This document shows, in pieces, positions 7,441 through 15,462 of a stretch of 64,000 nucleotides of DNA (its first letter is position 1; every line of letters begins with the position of its first letter). The translations under genes were made by a program, and so were the position numbers. Below the pieces are notes generated by a model. That model saw only the letters and a program-made list of their open reading frames with translations, was not told the DNA's origin and made no database searches. Origin of the DNA: an uncultured Erythrobacter sp. (GTDB lineage Bacteria; Pseudomonadota; Alphaproteobacteria; Sphingomonadales; Sphingomonadaceae); NCBI RefSeq assembly GCF_947499705.1, contig NZ_CANMPJ010000002.1, forward strand, positions 1 to 64,000, written 5' to 3'.

Positions 7441-9215
7441 GCTTCGCCCTTCTCCGCCTTCTCTCGCTCAGCCTTCTTGGCCATCTCCGCTTTCTCTTTC
7501 TCAGCCGCTGCACGCAATTGCGGGTGCTTGGAATAGAGATAGCTTTGCTGCGCCAGCGTCAGGATGTTCGAGGTTACCCAGTAGAGCAGCAGGCCGGCCA
7601 TAAACGGCGCCATGACGAACATCAGGATCCACGGCATGAAATTGAATATCTGCTGCTGCATCGGATCCATCGCGCTCGGGTTCATCTTGAACGTAAGCCA
7701 CATCGTAACGCCCAGCAGAACGGCGAGAATGCCGATTCCCAGAATGCCCGACACTTCGAATGGCAACAGGCCAAACAGGTTGAGAATTGTCGCCGGGTCG
7801 GGCGCGGTCAGGTCGCGAATGTAGAGGAACGGTTCGTGCCGCATCTCGATCGCGAGGATCAGCACCTTGTAGAGTGCGAAGAAGATCGGGATCTGGATGA
7901 TCAAAGGCAGGCACCCGGCGAGCGGATTGACCTTCTCCTCCTTGTACAGCTCCATGATCTTTTGCTGCTGCTGCTGCTTGTCGTCCTTGTAGCGTTCCTG
8001 GATCGCCTTCATCTTCGGCTGCACAGCTTTCATCTGTGCCATGCTGGCGAATTGCTTTTGCGCAATCGGGAACAGCAATCCGCGAATGATGAAGGTCAGC
8101 GCGATGATGGCGATGCCGAAATTGCCGATCCAGCCATTGAGTGTCCGCAGCAGCCACAGCAGCGGCTTTTCGAACCACTCGAACCAGCCCCACGAAATCG
8201 CCTTGCCGAAATAGGTGATGCCACTGTCTTCGTATTGATCGAGGATCACGCTGTCCTTGGCGCCAGCGAAGAGCTGCGTCGACTGCGTCACGCTGCCGCC
8301 AGCCGGGACGGTCACCGCTTCGTACAGAACATCGGTGCGGAACAGATCATCGCCCAGCGAACGGAAGCCCGCATTGTCGACATCGCCGTCTCCGGGGATC
8401 AGGGCCGAGTGCCAGTAGCGGTCGGTAAAGCCGAGCCAGTCCGCAGCACCTTCCGGCGTATCTCGACCGATTTCCGCCAGTTCTTCGTAGCTGTTCGGAT
8501 CATGCAGAGTGCCGCCGAACACACCAACTGGGCCGGCATGGGCGATGAACTCGTCAGGCGAAGCGTTCTCGCTGGAGCGATTGATCAGCGCAAACGGCTG
8601 AATAATCGCCGCCGCTTCCGAACCGTTCGTTACCGATTGCTCGGCTGCGATCATGTAATTGGCATCAATCGAGAGCTTTACCAAGTAGGTCAGGCCGTCT
8701 TCGCCAGTGCGGCTGAGAGTGACCGGAGTTTGCGGGGTCAGCTTTTCACCGTCAGCCTGCCACACCGCGCTGCTGGGCATACGCTGACCGCCGGTGATGA
8801 AGCCGAACTCGGCAAAATACTGATCATCGGTGCGCTCGGGTGCGAACAGGCGAACCGGGCCGCTGTCCTTTTCGACGCTCTGGCGGTAATCCTTGAGCAC
8901 GATATCGTCGATCCGCGCGCCGACGAGATTGATCGAACCGGCCAGCTTCGGCGTGTCGATCACAACCCGCTGCGGATTGGCTAGCGCTGCCGACAGATCG
9001 ACCGGACCGGCAAGTGTCTCACCTTCGCCAAGATCGGCCGCGACGGTCGTGGTGCCCGGCGCATCGCCTGCACTGGCCTGCGCGGCAGGCTCAACCTGCT
9101 CGGTCGGCGCGGTAAGCGAGGCCTCGGGATAGAACGCCCGCATCGCGAAATCCCATCCGAGGATGAGCAAGCCCGAAAGCGCGACGGCGAGCAACAAATT
9201 GCGCTGATTGTCCAA
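7437..9215 (-). CDS. yidC: Membrane protein insertase YidC
   Basis: An inner-membrane insertase/chaperone that integrates membrane proteins alone or with SecYEG. The 592 residues show the Gram-negative layout: an N-terminal anchor (about residues 6-27), a large periplasmic domain, then five membrane spans. The conserved cytoplasmic hairpin is rich in charge (KAIQERYKDDKQQQQQKIM) and is followed by NPLAGCLPLIIQIPIFFALY. The Arg needed in the hydrophilic groove is in FIIRGLLFP. The tail is a long Lys/Glu/Ala helix (from about residue 570) ending EKAEKGEA, as seen in many alphaproteobacteria. It sits between yidD and engB in the classical order. Confidence 0.98.
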   Translation of the reverse strand: MDNQRNLLLAVALSGLLILGWDFAMRAFYPEASLTAPTEQVEPAAQASAGDAPGTTTVAADLGEGETLAGPVDLSAALANPQRVVIDTPKLAGSINLVGARIDDIVLKDYRQSVEKDSGPVRLFAPERTDDQYFAEFGFITGGQRMPSSAVWQADGEKLTPQTPVTLSRTGEDGLTYLVKLSIDANYMIAAEQSVTNGSEAAAIIQPFALINRSSENASPDEFIAHAGPVGVFGGTLHDPNSYEELAEIGRDTPEGAADWLGFTDRYWHSALIPGDGDVDNAGFRSLGDDLFRTDVLYEAVTVPAGGSVTQSTQLFAGAKDSVILDQYEDSGITYFGKAISWGWFEWFEKPLLWLLRTLNGWIGNFGIAIIALTFIIRGLLFPIAQKQFASMAQMKAVQPKMKAIQERYKDDKQQQQQKIMELYKEEKVNPLAGCLPLIIQIPIFFALYKVLILAIEMRHEPFLYIRDLTAPDPATILNLFGLLPFEVSGILGIGILAVLLGVTMWLTFKMNPSAMDPMQQQIFNFMPWILMFVMAPFMAGLLLYWVTSNILTLAQQSYLYSKHPQLRAAAEKEKAEMAKKAEREKAEKGEA

Positions 9216-9290
9216 GATTAAACCCTGATGTGACGACTGCGTGTGAAACTGAGGTGTGTTATATAGGCACTACGCCGCGCAGTGTAACCA

Positions 9291-9500
9291 CTACGGAACC
9301 GGATCATGCCCATGCCCTCCCCAAGGGTGGCAGCGCATTAGCCGCTTTGTCGCCAGCCATCCACCCTTGATAGCGCCATATTTTTGCAGGGCTTGAACGG
9401 CGTATTCACTGCATGATGGCGCGTAGCGGCAAGTGGGCGGTAAAATGCGCGATGGCCCCCATTGCCACGCGCGCGCGATGAAGATGAAGACATGCTTCAT
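9291..9500 (-). CDS. yidD: Membrane protein insertion efficiency factor YidD
   Basis: A 69-residue amphipathic membrane-associated protein that aids YidC-dependent insertion. The family signature is clear: [17 protein letters not shown], then [18 protein letters not shown], with all three conserved Cys. The start overlaps the stop of rnpA by four bases (ATGA). A 75-bp gap separates it from yidC. Confidence 0.97.
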   Translation of the reverse strand: MKHVFIFIARAWQWGPSRILPPTCRYAPSCSEYAVQALQKYGAIKGGWLATKRLMRCHPWGGHGHDPVP

Positions 9501-9910
9501 GGGTGGGCGTTCTGTTGGCGAGCGGCGTTCTGACTTCCCTGCCGATTCCCGCGCCGTGGACGTCGACCGCGAGAGGGATCGCCTTTGCCTTCGCGCGCTT
9601 TTTCAAGGGCGCGTTCAAGGTCCGCTACCATAGTCTGAAAATCGCGCTCAATCCCGCCGCTGCGTCCGATCAGAACATGATCGTGATCTGGGAGGCCGTG
9701 CTGAGGCAATGCCGCCCGAAGAAGTTCGCGAAACCGCCGCTTCATCCGGTTGCGGACCACGGCGTTGCCGATCTTCTTTGTAACGGTGATCCCGTAGCGC
9801 ATCCCTTCCCCGCCATTGGGCCGTGTCAGCAGCACAAAGCCGGGCCGCGCATTGCGCAGTCCCTTATTGGCCGCGAGGAAGTCGGCGCGCTTGGTGAGGG
9901 TCGAGATCAT
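9497..9910 (-). CDS. rnpA: Ribonuclease P protein component
   Basis: The basic protein cofactor of RNase P, which removes 5' leaders from pre-tRNA. The signature [16 protein letters not shown] contains the RNR motif, and DHVLIGRSG leads into the last helix. At 137 residues it is longer than the usual ~120, because of a very basic C-terminal tail ([19 protein letters not shown]) that overlaps the yidD start. It normally follows rpmH directly, but here a 294-bp repeat element lies in between. Confidence 0.96.
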   Translation of the reverse strand: MISTLTKRADFLAANKGLRNARPGFVLLTRPNGGEGMRYGITVTKKIGNAVVRNRMKRRFRELLRAALPQHGLPDHDHVLIGRSGGIERDFQTMVADLERALEKAREGKGDPSRGRRPRRGNRQGSQNAARQQNAHP

Positions 9911-9943
9911 GTCAGGGTGTTAGAGGAAGTGGGGCCGGGCGCG

Positions 9944-10237
9944 GAGTCTTTAGTTTTACGCAGCGCATCCGCGCCGCGATTTCCTCGCTCACGCGACCTG
10001 AAGGTCGCATCGCTGCGGGCGGGCAGTCGCCCTTGCGGCCCTAAGGGCCGTGCTCCGCCACCAAGCTATTGGCGTAGAAATGAGACGGGCTCCCAATGGG
10101 AGCCCGCAAGCGCGACCGCGCGTCGGCCGGTTAGGCCGGAAGCCAAGCGGGCCGGATGGCCCGCGCCCGGCGTCTGAGGGTGAAAACAAAAAACGCGAGG
10201 ACATCGCGCCCGCGGATGCGGGTGCGCAATCACAAAC
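9944..10237 (+). repeat. Structured dispersed element, copy A (eight stem-loops)
   Basis: This stretch fills the gap between rpmH and rnpA and has an inverted second copy at 18520-18807. Stems in order: GCGACCT/AGGTCGC (9993-10008), GGGC/GCCC (10021-10032), CGGCCC-TAA-GGGCCG (10036-10050), CGCCA/TGGCG (10056-10074), a 9-bp stem (10086-10106), CGGCC/GGCCG (10124-10138), GCGGGCC-GGAT-GGCCCGC (10147-10164), and CCCGC-GGAT-GCGGG (10209-10222). The first ~80 bp and the joining segments are nearly identical in both copies. Several stems differ in sequence but stay paired, so structure rather than sequence is conserved. Which strand is transcribed, if any, is unknown. Confidence 0.85.
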
Positions 10238-10246
10238 GGAAGAAAC

Positions 10247-10381
10247 TCACGCAGTAAGCTTCTTGCGTCCGCGACGGCGACGGGCGCGCAGCAGTTTGCG
10301 GCCGCCGACAGTTGCCTTGCGTGCGAAAAAGCCGTGGCGACGCTTGCGCACGAGATTGCTAGGCTGGAAAGTCCGCTTCAT
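10247..10381 (-). CDS. rpmH: 50S ribosomal protein L34
   Basis: Only 44 codons. The protein begins [18 protein letters not shown] and ends [11 protein letters not shown], the standard L34 pattern: a short basic helix-rich protein buried in the large ribosomal subunit. It heads the rpmH-rnpA-yidD-yidC-engB block, which is transcribed leftwards here. The ATG at 10381 is fixed by the invariant N-terminus. Confidence 0.98.
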   Translation of the reverse strand: MKRTFQPSNLVRKRRHGFFARKATVGGRKLLRARRRRGRKKLTA

Positions 10382-10508
10382 TTCGTCCTCGAATATCTGG
10401 TTTGGTCTGGCTCTGGTGCGTTTGAATGCGCCCCGGTGCTGCGACCTTGAGTTACTGGCTGCTGATTAAAGCAACCTGATCAGGCGCGCGCCACTATGGG
10501 AATGGCGT

Positions 10509-11540
10509 TCACGAGTCAAGCAAATCGACGTCCAGCCGCGCAATCGAATAGGCGCTGATGTCGGCGTAATTGATGCTCGGTCCGGTTACTGGCGCCACCA
10601 GCTGCGCGAGTTGCACATGAATGGTCAAATCGATGATCGGCATTTCAATCGGCTGATCGAGCCGCGCATAGATCGGTGCAGGCTGCGCGTCGACTTCAAG
10701 CGCCCGGCGTGCGGGGACGGCTTTCTGCGACGGGCCGACCCATTTGCGCATCTCATCGGCGCCAAGCCATAGGGCGCTGCGATGCGGCACCGAATTGGTC
10801 ATCGCGTAGAATTCACGCGCTTGCTTCTCGCTCATCCCCATCTCGATATAATAATCGAGATACATCCGGTTTGCCTGATGATCGGGAGAGAAATCGTCGG
10901 GTTCGCGGCCATAATTGTCGAGCCACGAATGGACCGCAAACTCGGCCCCGTCATCCATCGACTTGCGTGTTCCGGCGAGGAACAGCTCCACCGCACCTGA
11001 ACGAACCGAACCACCGTCCGGCACATGGGTGCGCAGGCCCGCATCCCGAATCCGGCGACCGACAGCAAGGTTGGCAATGTCGTGATTGGTGCCCGGTGCC
11101 TCGACCATTTCGAGCACTTCAAGTCCCGGATTGTCGCGCAGCATCGCATCGAACCATGCTGGGCTCATCCGGTCGGTCGGCCCAACAATTGCGGCCCGCT
11201 TGTTATCAATCACGCGGAACGGCCCGTATTCGGCGACGGTCGCTGCCATCTGCGGCCCCACAACCGGAGCTGTGAATGACTGGGCATAGCGCGACGTGTT
11301 CTGATCTTGCGCAACCACCACACCATTGACGATGTGCGTAGTCACCACACTGTGCGGACCCGAAGCGCGCAGTTCAGCCGGATCCTCTGCGACGCGCACC
11401 CAACGCTGCGAGGCAGGATCCCATTCTTCCACCCAGGCTTCAGTAGAAACCGTCCGCGCACCGGCATAATCCTGCGCTGCGGCCATCGAGGGCAGCAGAG
11501 CAAGCTGAAGTGCAGCAAACAGGGTGGCCAGAATTCTCAT
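10509..11540 (-). CDS. Secreted ClpP/crotonase-fold protein (COG3904-like), putative
   Basis: A 343-residue exported protein with a signal peptide (about 1-22, ending SMAAA). Residues ~143-205 resemble periplasmic ClpP-like serine proteins: a strand ending LEMVEAPG, then NLAVGRRIRDAGLRTHVPDGG, a candidate nucleophile Ser181 in SVRSGAVELFLAG, and FAVHSW with His204. The usual SPGG turn is replaced by EAPGTNHD. The C-terminal ~80 residues are hydrophobic and beta-rich without known motifs. Start: ATG at 11540, although a GTG two codons upstream is possible. No operon partner. The fold assignment is my inference from motif order; the function is unknown. Confidence 0.55.
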   Translation of the reverse strand: MRILATLFAALQLALLPSMAAAQDYAGARTVSTEAWVEEWDPASQRWVRVAEDPAELRASGPHSVVTTHIVNGVVVAQDQNTSRYAQSFTAPVVGPQMAATVAEYGPFRVIDNKRAAIVGPTDRMSPAWFDAMLRDNPGLEVLEMVEAPGTNHDIANLAVGRRIRDAGLRTHVPDGGSVRSGAVELFLAGTRKSMDDGAEFAVHSWLDNYGREPDDFSPDHQANRMYLDYYIEMGMSEKQAREFYAMTNSVPHRSALWLGADEMRKWVGPSQKAVPARRALEVDAQPAPIYARLDQPIEMPIIDLTIHVQLAQLVAPVTGPSINYADISAYSIARLDVDLLDS

Positions 11541-11699
11541 GGACACCGAAATGCACCCGGTGTCTTTTAGGAATCGCGAATTTTTATACTTGCGAAACCC
11601 TTTAGTTTTCGAACCTAGTGCCTCGACAATTTATGCTTAACCCGGCACACTGCGAGCGGGTCGTGCAGCGTTTACGCAAACACGAAGAGGGGGTTCACC

Positions 11700-12245
11700 A
11701 TGACTTCAGCAATGATTGCGGTGCTCGGTGCCGCAGCGATGCAAGTCTCCGCCGGCGGATGGGTTATCGGCAGCGAAGGCACGATCCACTGTATGACAGC
11801 GCATATGACGCCCAAGGCGCAGGACGAAGGCTACGACGTGAAGGTCGGCATCCTGCTGTGGCCCGATGGCAGGGTGGAAGTGCGCAAGAACTTTTATCCC
11901 AGCGATGGCCTGTATCAGAACGCCGCACGGGTATCAGGCGTGAAGCTGATGGGGTCCGATGGCGCGATGATCGCGCGGCACAATCTGGCGGTGAGCGAAA
12001 AGCTGCTCGACAGTCCAACGCGCTCGGCATTGATTCTCAGCCCCGCCAATTCCGCCGGAGAGCAGCGCGCGCGGTTCACCAACGAGCTGTCCCGCACCCG
12101 CACCATGGTGCTGGTCGACTCCGATGACGGAGAAATCGAAAGCATCTCCATGCCCGACGCGAGCGGCGCGGTTTCCAGCCTCAACACCTGCATCGCCAGC
12201 CTCGGCAGCGGGGAAGCATACCGACATTTCGTCTCGACCGACTGA
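11700..12245 (+). CDS. Hypothetical secreted protein
   Basis: A 181-residue protein that I do not recognise. A short hydrophobic N-terminus (MTSAMIAVLGAAAMQVSAGG) looks like a minimal signal peptide. The rest is a mixed alpha/beta domain with two cysteines (Cys31 and Cys165) that could form a disulfide after export. The run AGAGGGGG-like purine tract at 11684-11692 serves as ribosome binding site before the ATG. It precedes the comM-like gene by 31 bp on the same strand, so they may share a transcript, but there is no functional clue. Confidence 0.6.
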   Translation: MTSAMIAVLGAAAMQVSAGGWVIGSEGTIHCMTAHMTPKAQDEGYDVKVGILLWPDGRVEVRKNFYPSDGLYQNAARVSGVKLMGSDGAMIARHNLAVSEKLLDSPTRSALILSPANSAGEQRARFTNELSRTRTMVLVDSDDGEIESISMPDASGAVSSLNTCIASLGSGEAYRHFVSTD

Positions 12246-12276
12246 CAAGACGGTCCTGACTCCCGAGGGTTTTTGA

Positions 12277-13773
12277 ATGGTCGCATTGGTCAGGACGGTC
12301 GCATATCTCGGCCTCGAAGCGCGCAGCGTCGAAGTACAATGCCAGGTCGCATCGGGCCTGCCGCGTTTTTCCATTGTCGGGCTGCCTGATAAGGCGGTGA
12401 GCGAAAGCCGCGAGCGGGTGCAGGCCGCGCTCGCCGCAATGGGCCTCGCGCTGCCGCCCAAGCGGATCACCATCAACTTGTCGCCTGCCGATCTGCCCAA
12501 GGACGGGTCGCATTATGATCTGCCGATCGCACTGGCCTTGCTCGCGGCGATGGGCGTGACCGATGCCGAACAGCTGACTGACTGGATCGCGGTGGGCGAA
12601 TTGTCGCTCGATGGCCGCGTGGTCGCCTCACCGGGAGTGCTGATTGCGGCTTTGCATGCAAGTGAGGCCGATCTCGGATTGATTTGCCCAGCCGAACAAG
12701 GCTCCGAAGCGAAATGGGCGAGCGGCGTGCCGGTGCTCGCCCCGAGCGATCTCAGCGGATTGCTTGGGCACCTGAAAGGTAGCCAAGTTCTGCCCGATCC
12801 TGTGCGCGGCGATGTCGCCGAACCGCCGCCCGTTACCGATCTCAAACAGGTCAAAGGACAGGAAACTGCCAAACGCGCTTTGGAGATTGCGGCCGCAGGC
12901 GGGCACAATCTGTTGATGGTCGGCCCGCCGGGATCGGGCAAAAGCCTGCTCGCCAGCTGCCTGCCGGGTATCCTGCCGGAACTGACGCCGACCGAAGCGC
13001 TTGAGGTCTCGATGGTGCAATCGGTCGCGGGGATGCTCGACGATGGCACGATCAGCCGCGCCCGTCCCTTTAGAGCACCTCATCACAGCGCCAGCATGGC
13101 CGCGTTGACAGGCGGCGGTTTGAAGGTGCGCCCTGGGGAAGTCAGCCTCGCGCATCTCGGCGTGCTCTTTCTCGACGAACTGCCCGAATTTCAGCGCCCG
13201 GTGCTCGACTCGCTGCGCCAGCCGCTCGAGACCGGGCAAGTCGATGTCGCCCGCGCCAATGCGCATGTGACCTTCCCAGCGCGGGTACAGTTGATCGCGG
13301 CCATGAACCCATGCCGCTGCGGGCATGCGGGCGAACCCGGCCATGTCTGCGCGCGCGGCCCACGCTGCGCGAGCGAATACACTGCGCGGCTTTCCGGCCC
13401 GCTGCTCGACCGGATCGACCTGCATGTCGAAGTCGCCGCCGTCAGCGCCATGGACCTAGGCCTCCCACCGCCTGCCGAAGGGAGCGCAGACGTCGCGCGC
13501 CGGGTAGCGGCTGCGCGGACGCTGGGAACGGCACGCGGTGTGCGCTCCAACGCGGAGTTGGAAGGGGAGAAACTGGAGCGCTTCGCCGCACCCGACGAGG
13601 CAGGCAAAGCGCTGCTGATGCAGGCGGCGGAGAAGCTGCGACTGTCTGCGCGAGGCTATACGCGAATGCTCCGGGTCGCGCGGACAATTGCGGACCTTGC
13701 AGGCGCAGAAGAAGTCAGCCGCGCGCATATTGCCGAAGCGCTGAGCTATCGGCAATTCGTTGGGGTGCGGTGA
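12277..13773 (+). CDS. YifB/ComM family Mg-chelatase-like AAA+ ATPase
   Basis: A 498-residue cytoplasmic ATPase. The N-terminal ~190 residues form the Lon-protease-like domain of the ComM family (FSIVGLPDKAVSESRERVQAA near 31-51). The AAA+ core has Walker A VGPPGSGKS near 215-223, Walker B VLFLDELPEF, and the Cys-rich insert MNPCRCGHAGEPGHVC typical of the family. The helical C-terminal domain ends SYRQFVGVR. ComM proteins act as branch-migration helicases during natural transformation, and whether this organism is competent is not known. GAGGG eight bases before the ATG supports the start. Confidence 0.93.
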   Translation: MVALVRTVAYLGLEARSVEVQCQVASGLPRFSIVGLPDKAVSESRERVQAALAAMGLALPPKRITINLSPADLPKDGSHYDLPIALALLAAMGVTDAEQLTDWIAVGELSLDGRVVASPGVLIAALHASEADLGLICPAEQGSEAKWASGVPVLAPSDLSGLLGHLKGSQVLPDPVRGDVAEPPPVTDLKQVKGQETAKRALEIAAAGGHNLLMVGPPGSGKSLLASCLPGILPELTPTEALEVSMVQSVAGMLDDGTISRARPFRAPHHSASMAALTGGGLKVRPGEVSLAHLGVLFLDELPEFQRPVLDSLRQPLETGQVDVARANAHVTFPARVQLIAAMNPCRCGHAGEPGHVCARGPRCASEYTARLSGPLLDRIDLHVEVAAVSAMDLGLPPPAEGSADVARRVAAARTLGTARGVRSNAELEGEKLERFAAPDEAGKALLMQAAEKLRLSARGYTRMLRVARTIADLAGAEEVSRAHIAEALSYRQFVGVR

Positions 13774-13776
13774 ACC

Positions 13777-14481
13777 GTGGACCTCTGGTGGCTGATCTAT
13801 GTCGGCGCGGGCCTTCTGCTGCTTGCCTATGCTATCCGCGACGAGCTGAAGCTGCGGCTTCTCATAGTGATCTCCACCTTCGTCTACATCGCCTACTACT
13901 ACATCGTCCCCTCCCCGCCGCTATGGGATGCGATCGTCACCAGTCTGCTGATGGTGGCGATAAATCTCTGGGTGCTCGGCCAGATCATGCTGGAGCGGAC
14001 CACGTTCACGCTTTCGCCCGATGAAAAGCAGTTGTTCGACGCTTTCGACACGCTCACCCCCGGCCAATTCCGCCGCCTCGCCCGGATCGCGCAATGGCAC
14101 CGCGCCGACGATCCGGAGGGCACTCTGTTGACCCGCGAGGATGAGCCATCAGGGGCGCTGTTCTACATCTTCGAAGGGATCATCTCGGTCGAGAAATACG
14201 GCCGCCAGTTCCGCCTGCCCGAAGGCAATTTCGTCGGCGAGGTTGCCTACGTTCTCAATCGCAAAACGACCACCACCTCGGTCGCGCCGCAAGGAGTGCG
14301 CTATGTTGAATGGGACAGTGACGCACTAAGACAGCTGAGCGACAGATACCCCAATCTCGGCAATGCCCTGGGCGCGCTGCTGACCCGCGACCTCGCCCAG
14401 AAACTCAAGACCAGCTACCGTCCCGACGATGCGATGCCTGCGACCGCAGAAACGGCAGAGATGTTGGATGGGGTTGAATGA
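13777..14481 (+). CDS. Popeye-like membrane protein with a cyclic-nucleotide-binding fold
   Basis: A 234-residue protein with three closely packed membrane segments in the first ~75 residues (WLIYVGAGLLLLAYAI, then two more), followed by a cytosolic beta-roll domain. The segment GALFYIFEGIISVEKYGRQFRLPEGNFVGEVAYVLNR has the order of a CNB/Popeye pocket but lacks the canonical phosphate-binding arginine of CRP. There is no helix-turn-helix, so it is not a CRP-type transcription factor. It starts with GTG three bases after the ComM stop and is certainly co-transcribed with it. Ligand and output are unknown. Confidence 0.65.
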   Translation: MDLWWLIYVGAGLLLLAYAIRDELKLRLLIVISTFVYIAYYYIVPSPPLWDAIVTSLLMVAINLWVLGQIMLERTTFTLSPDEKQLFDAFDTLTPGQFRRLARIAQWHRADDPEGTLLTREDEPSGALFYIFEGIISVEKYGRQFRLPEGNFVGEVAYVLNRKTTTTSVAPQGVRYVEWDSDALRQLSDRYPNLGNALGALLTRDLAQKLKTSYRPDDAMPATAETAEMLDGVE

Positions 14482-14604
14482 AACCCCGTATCGATCGGTG
14501 AAAATTGGGTAGCCGCAACTGAAAAATTGAGGGGCTGCACCGAAGCCCCAATTCAATTCTGCTGACACCATCCACGCTCCAAACACCCTAGTTGGAGCGT
14601 TACA

Positions 14605-15441
14605 ATGAACCGCCCGTCCCTATTCTTGTCCACCGCACTATGCGCCAGTCTTGTTTGCGCTGCCCCTGCTCTTGCTCAAACTCGAACGCAGACCCAGACC
14701 TTCACGATCCAGAAATCTGCAATTCAGAATGTGCTCAATCAGCAATTGAGTCGCACCCGAATTCACATCGATAATCTGGGTGCGCGCAATGGCGGGTCAT
14801 TCCTCCAGCAAGACAGCTATGTCGCTCTGCGCGTGGGCAACAATGCAGAGGTCGTTTCGAGGTTCAATGTCCCCGAACAAAGCATCACGATCAATCAGGC
14901 CGGTGGCCGACACCTGCGGTTCTACATCTCCGATTTCAACACGTCTTCGATCCGCGCATCGCTTGCAGCGCAGCGGAACAGCAATCTGAACCTTCAATTC
15001 AATTTCGAAAGTTCGGGCAGCGAGGTGCAAGGCAAATGCGTGACCCGCCGCGGCGTTATCCGCCGCAGATGGGAAGAATGCCGGCTGGATGTGAACCGGA
15101 ATGCGAATATCAACAACGCGATCCTGCGCGTGTGGGCGCCGGTGATCGTGCGCAATGGCAGGCTGACCTACGGTGAGGTCAAAGCCAATTTCCGCTCGTC
15201 GGTCAGTCTCGACAATCGCCTGTGCAACATCGCGCGGCGATCATGCAATTCAATCTCGGACAAGGTGGAAGAGGACATTGCCTATTCCGTAGTGCCGCAG
15301 ATCAAATCGTCGCTCGAAGCCGCTCGCCCGCAATTGCAGCGCGCACTCTTGGCGGTGAACAGGAATTTCAGCCGTGCTGGGTTCCGGATCACCAACCTGG
15401 TCGATCAAGGGGCGAGCTACCGGGTCACGATCCGCTACTGA
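14605..15441 (+). CDS. Hypothetical secreted protein
   Basis: A 278-residue protein with an N-terminal signal peptide (cleavage expected after PALAQ, about residue 25). The mature part is beta-rich and Asn/Arg-rich. Four cysteines fall in two close pairs (CVTRRG...WEEC and LCNIARRSC), suggesting two disulfides in the periplasm or outside the cell. The segment DNRLCNIARRSCNSISDKVEEDIAYSV-like region leads into a helical part (up to about residue 250) and a short final beta strand. I cannot assign a family. It lies between the Popeye-like gene and the convergent recQ with no operon partner. Confidence 0.6.
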   Translation: MNRPSLFLSTALCASLVCAAPALAQTRTQTQTFTIQKSAIQNVLNQQLSRTRIHIDNLGARNGGSFLQQDSYVALRVGNNAEVVSRFNVPEQSITINQAGGRHLRFYISDFNTSSIRASLAAQRNSNLNLQFNFESSGSEVQGKCVTRRGVIRRRWEECRLDVNRNANINNAILRVWAPVIVRNGRLTYGEVKANFRSSVSLDNRLCNIARRSCNSISDKVEEDIAYSVVPQIKSSLEAARPQLQRALLAVNRNFSRAGFRITNLVDQGASYRVTIRY

Positions 15442-15462
15442 TATCGGCTTGCGTACGCTGCC

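Noticed and set aside
7290..8984. A 564-codon plus-strand open frame across yidC and engB
   Set aside because: It is His/Gln/Arg-rich, has no domain logic and lies entirely opposite two certain genes; a typical antisense shadow.
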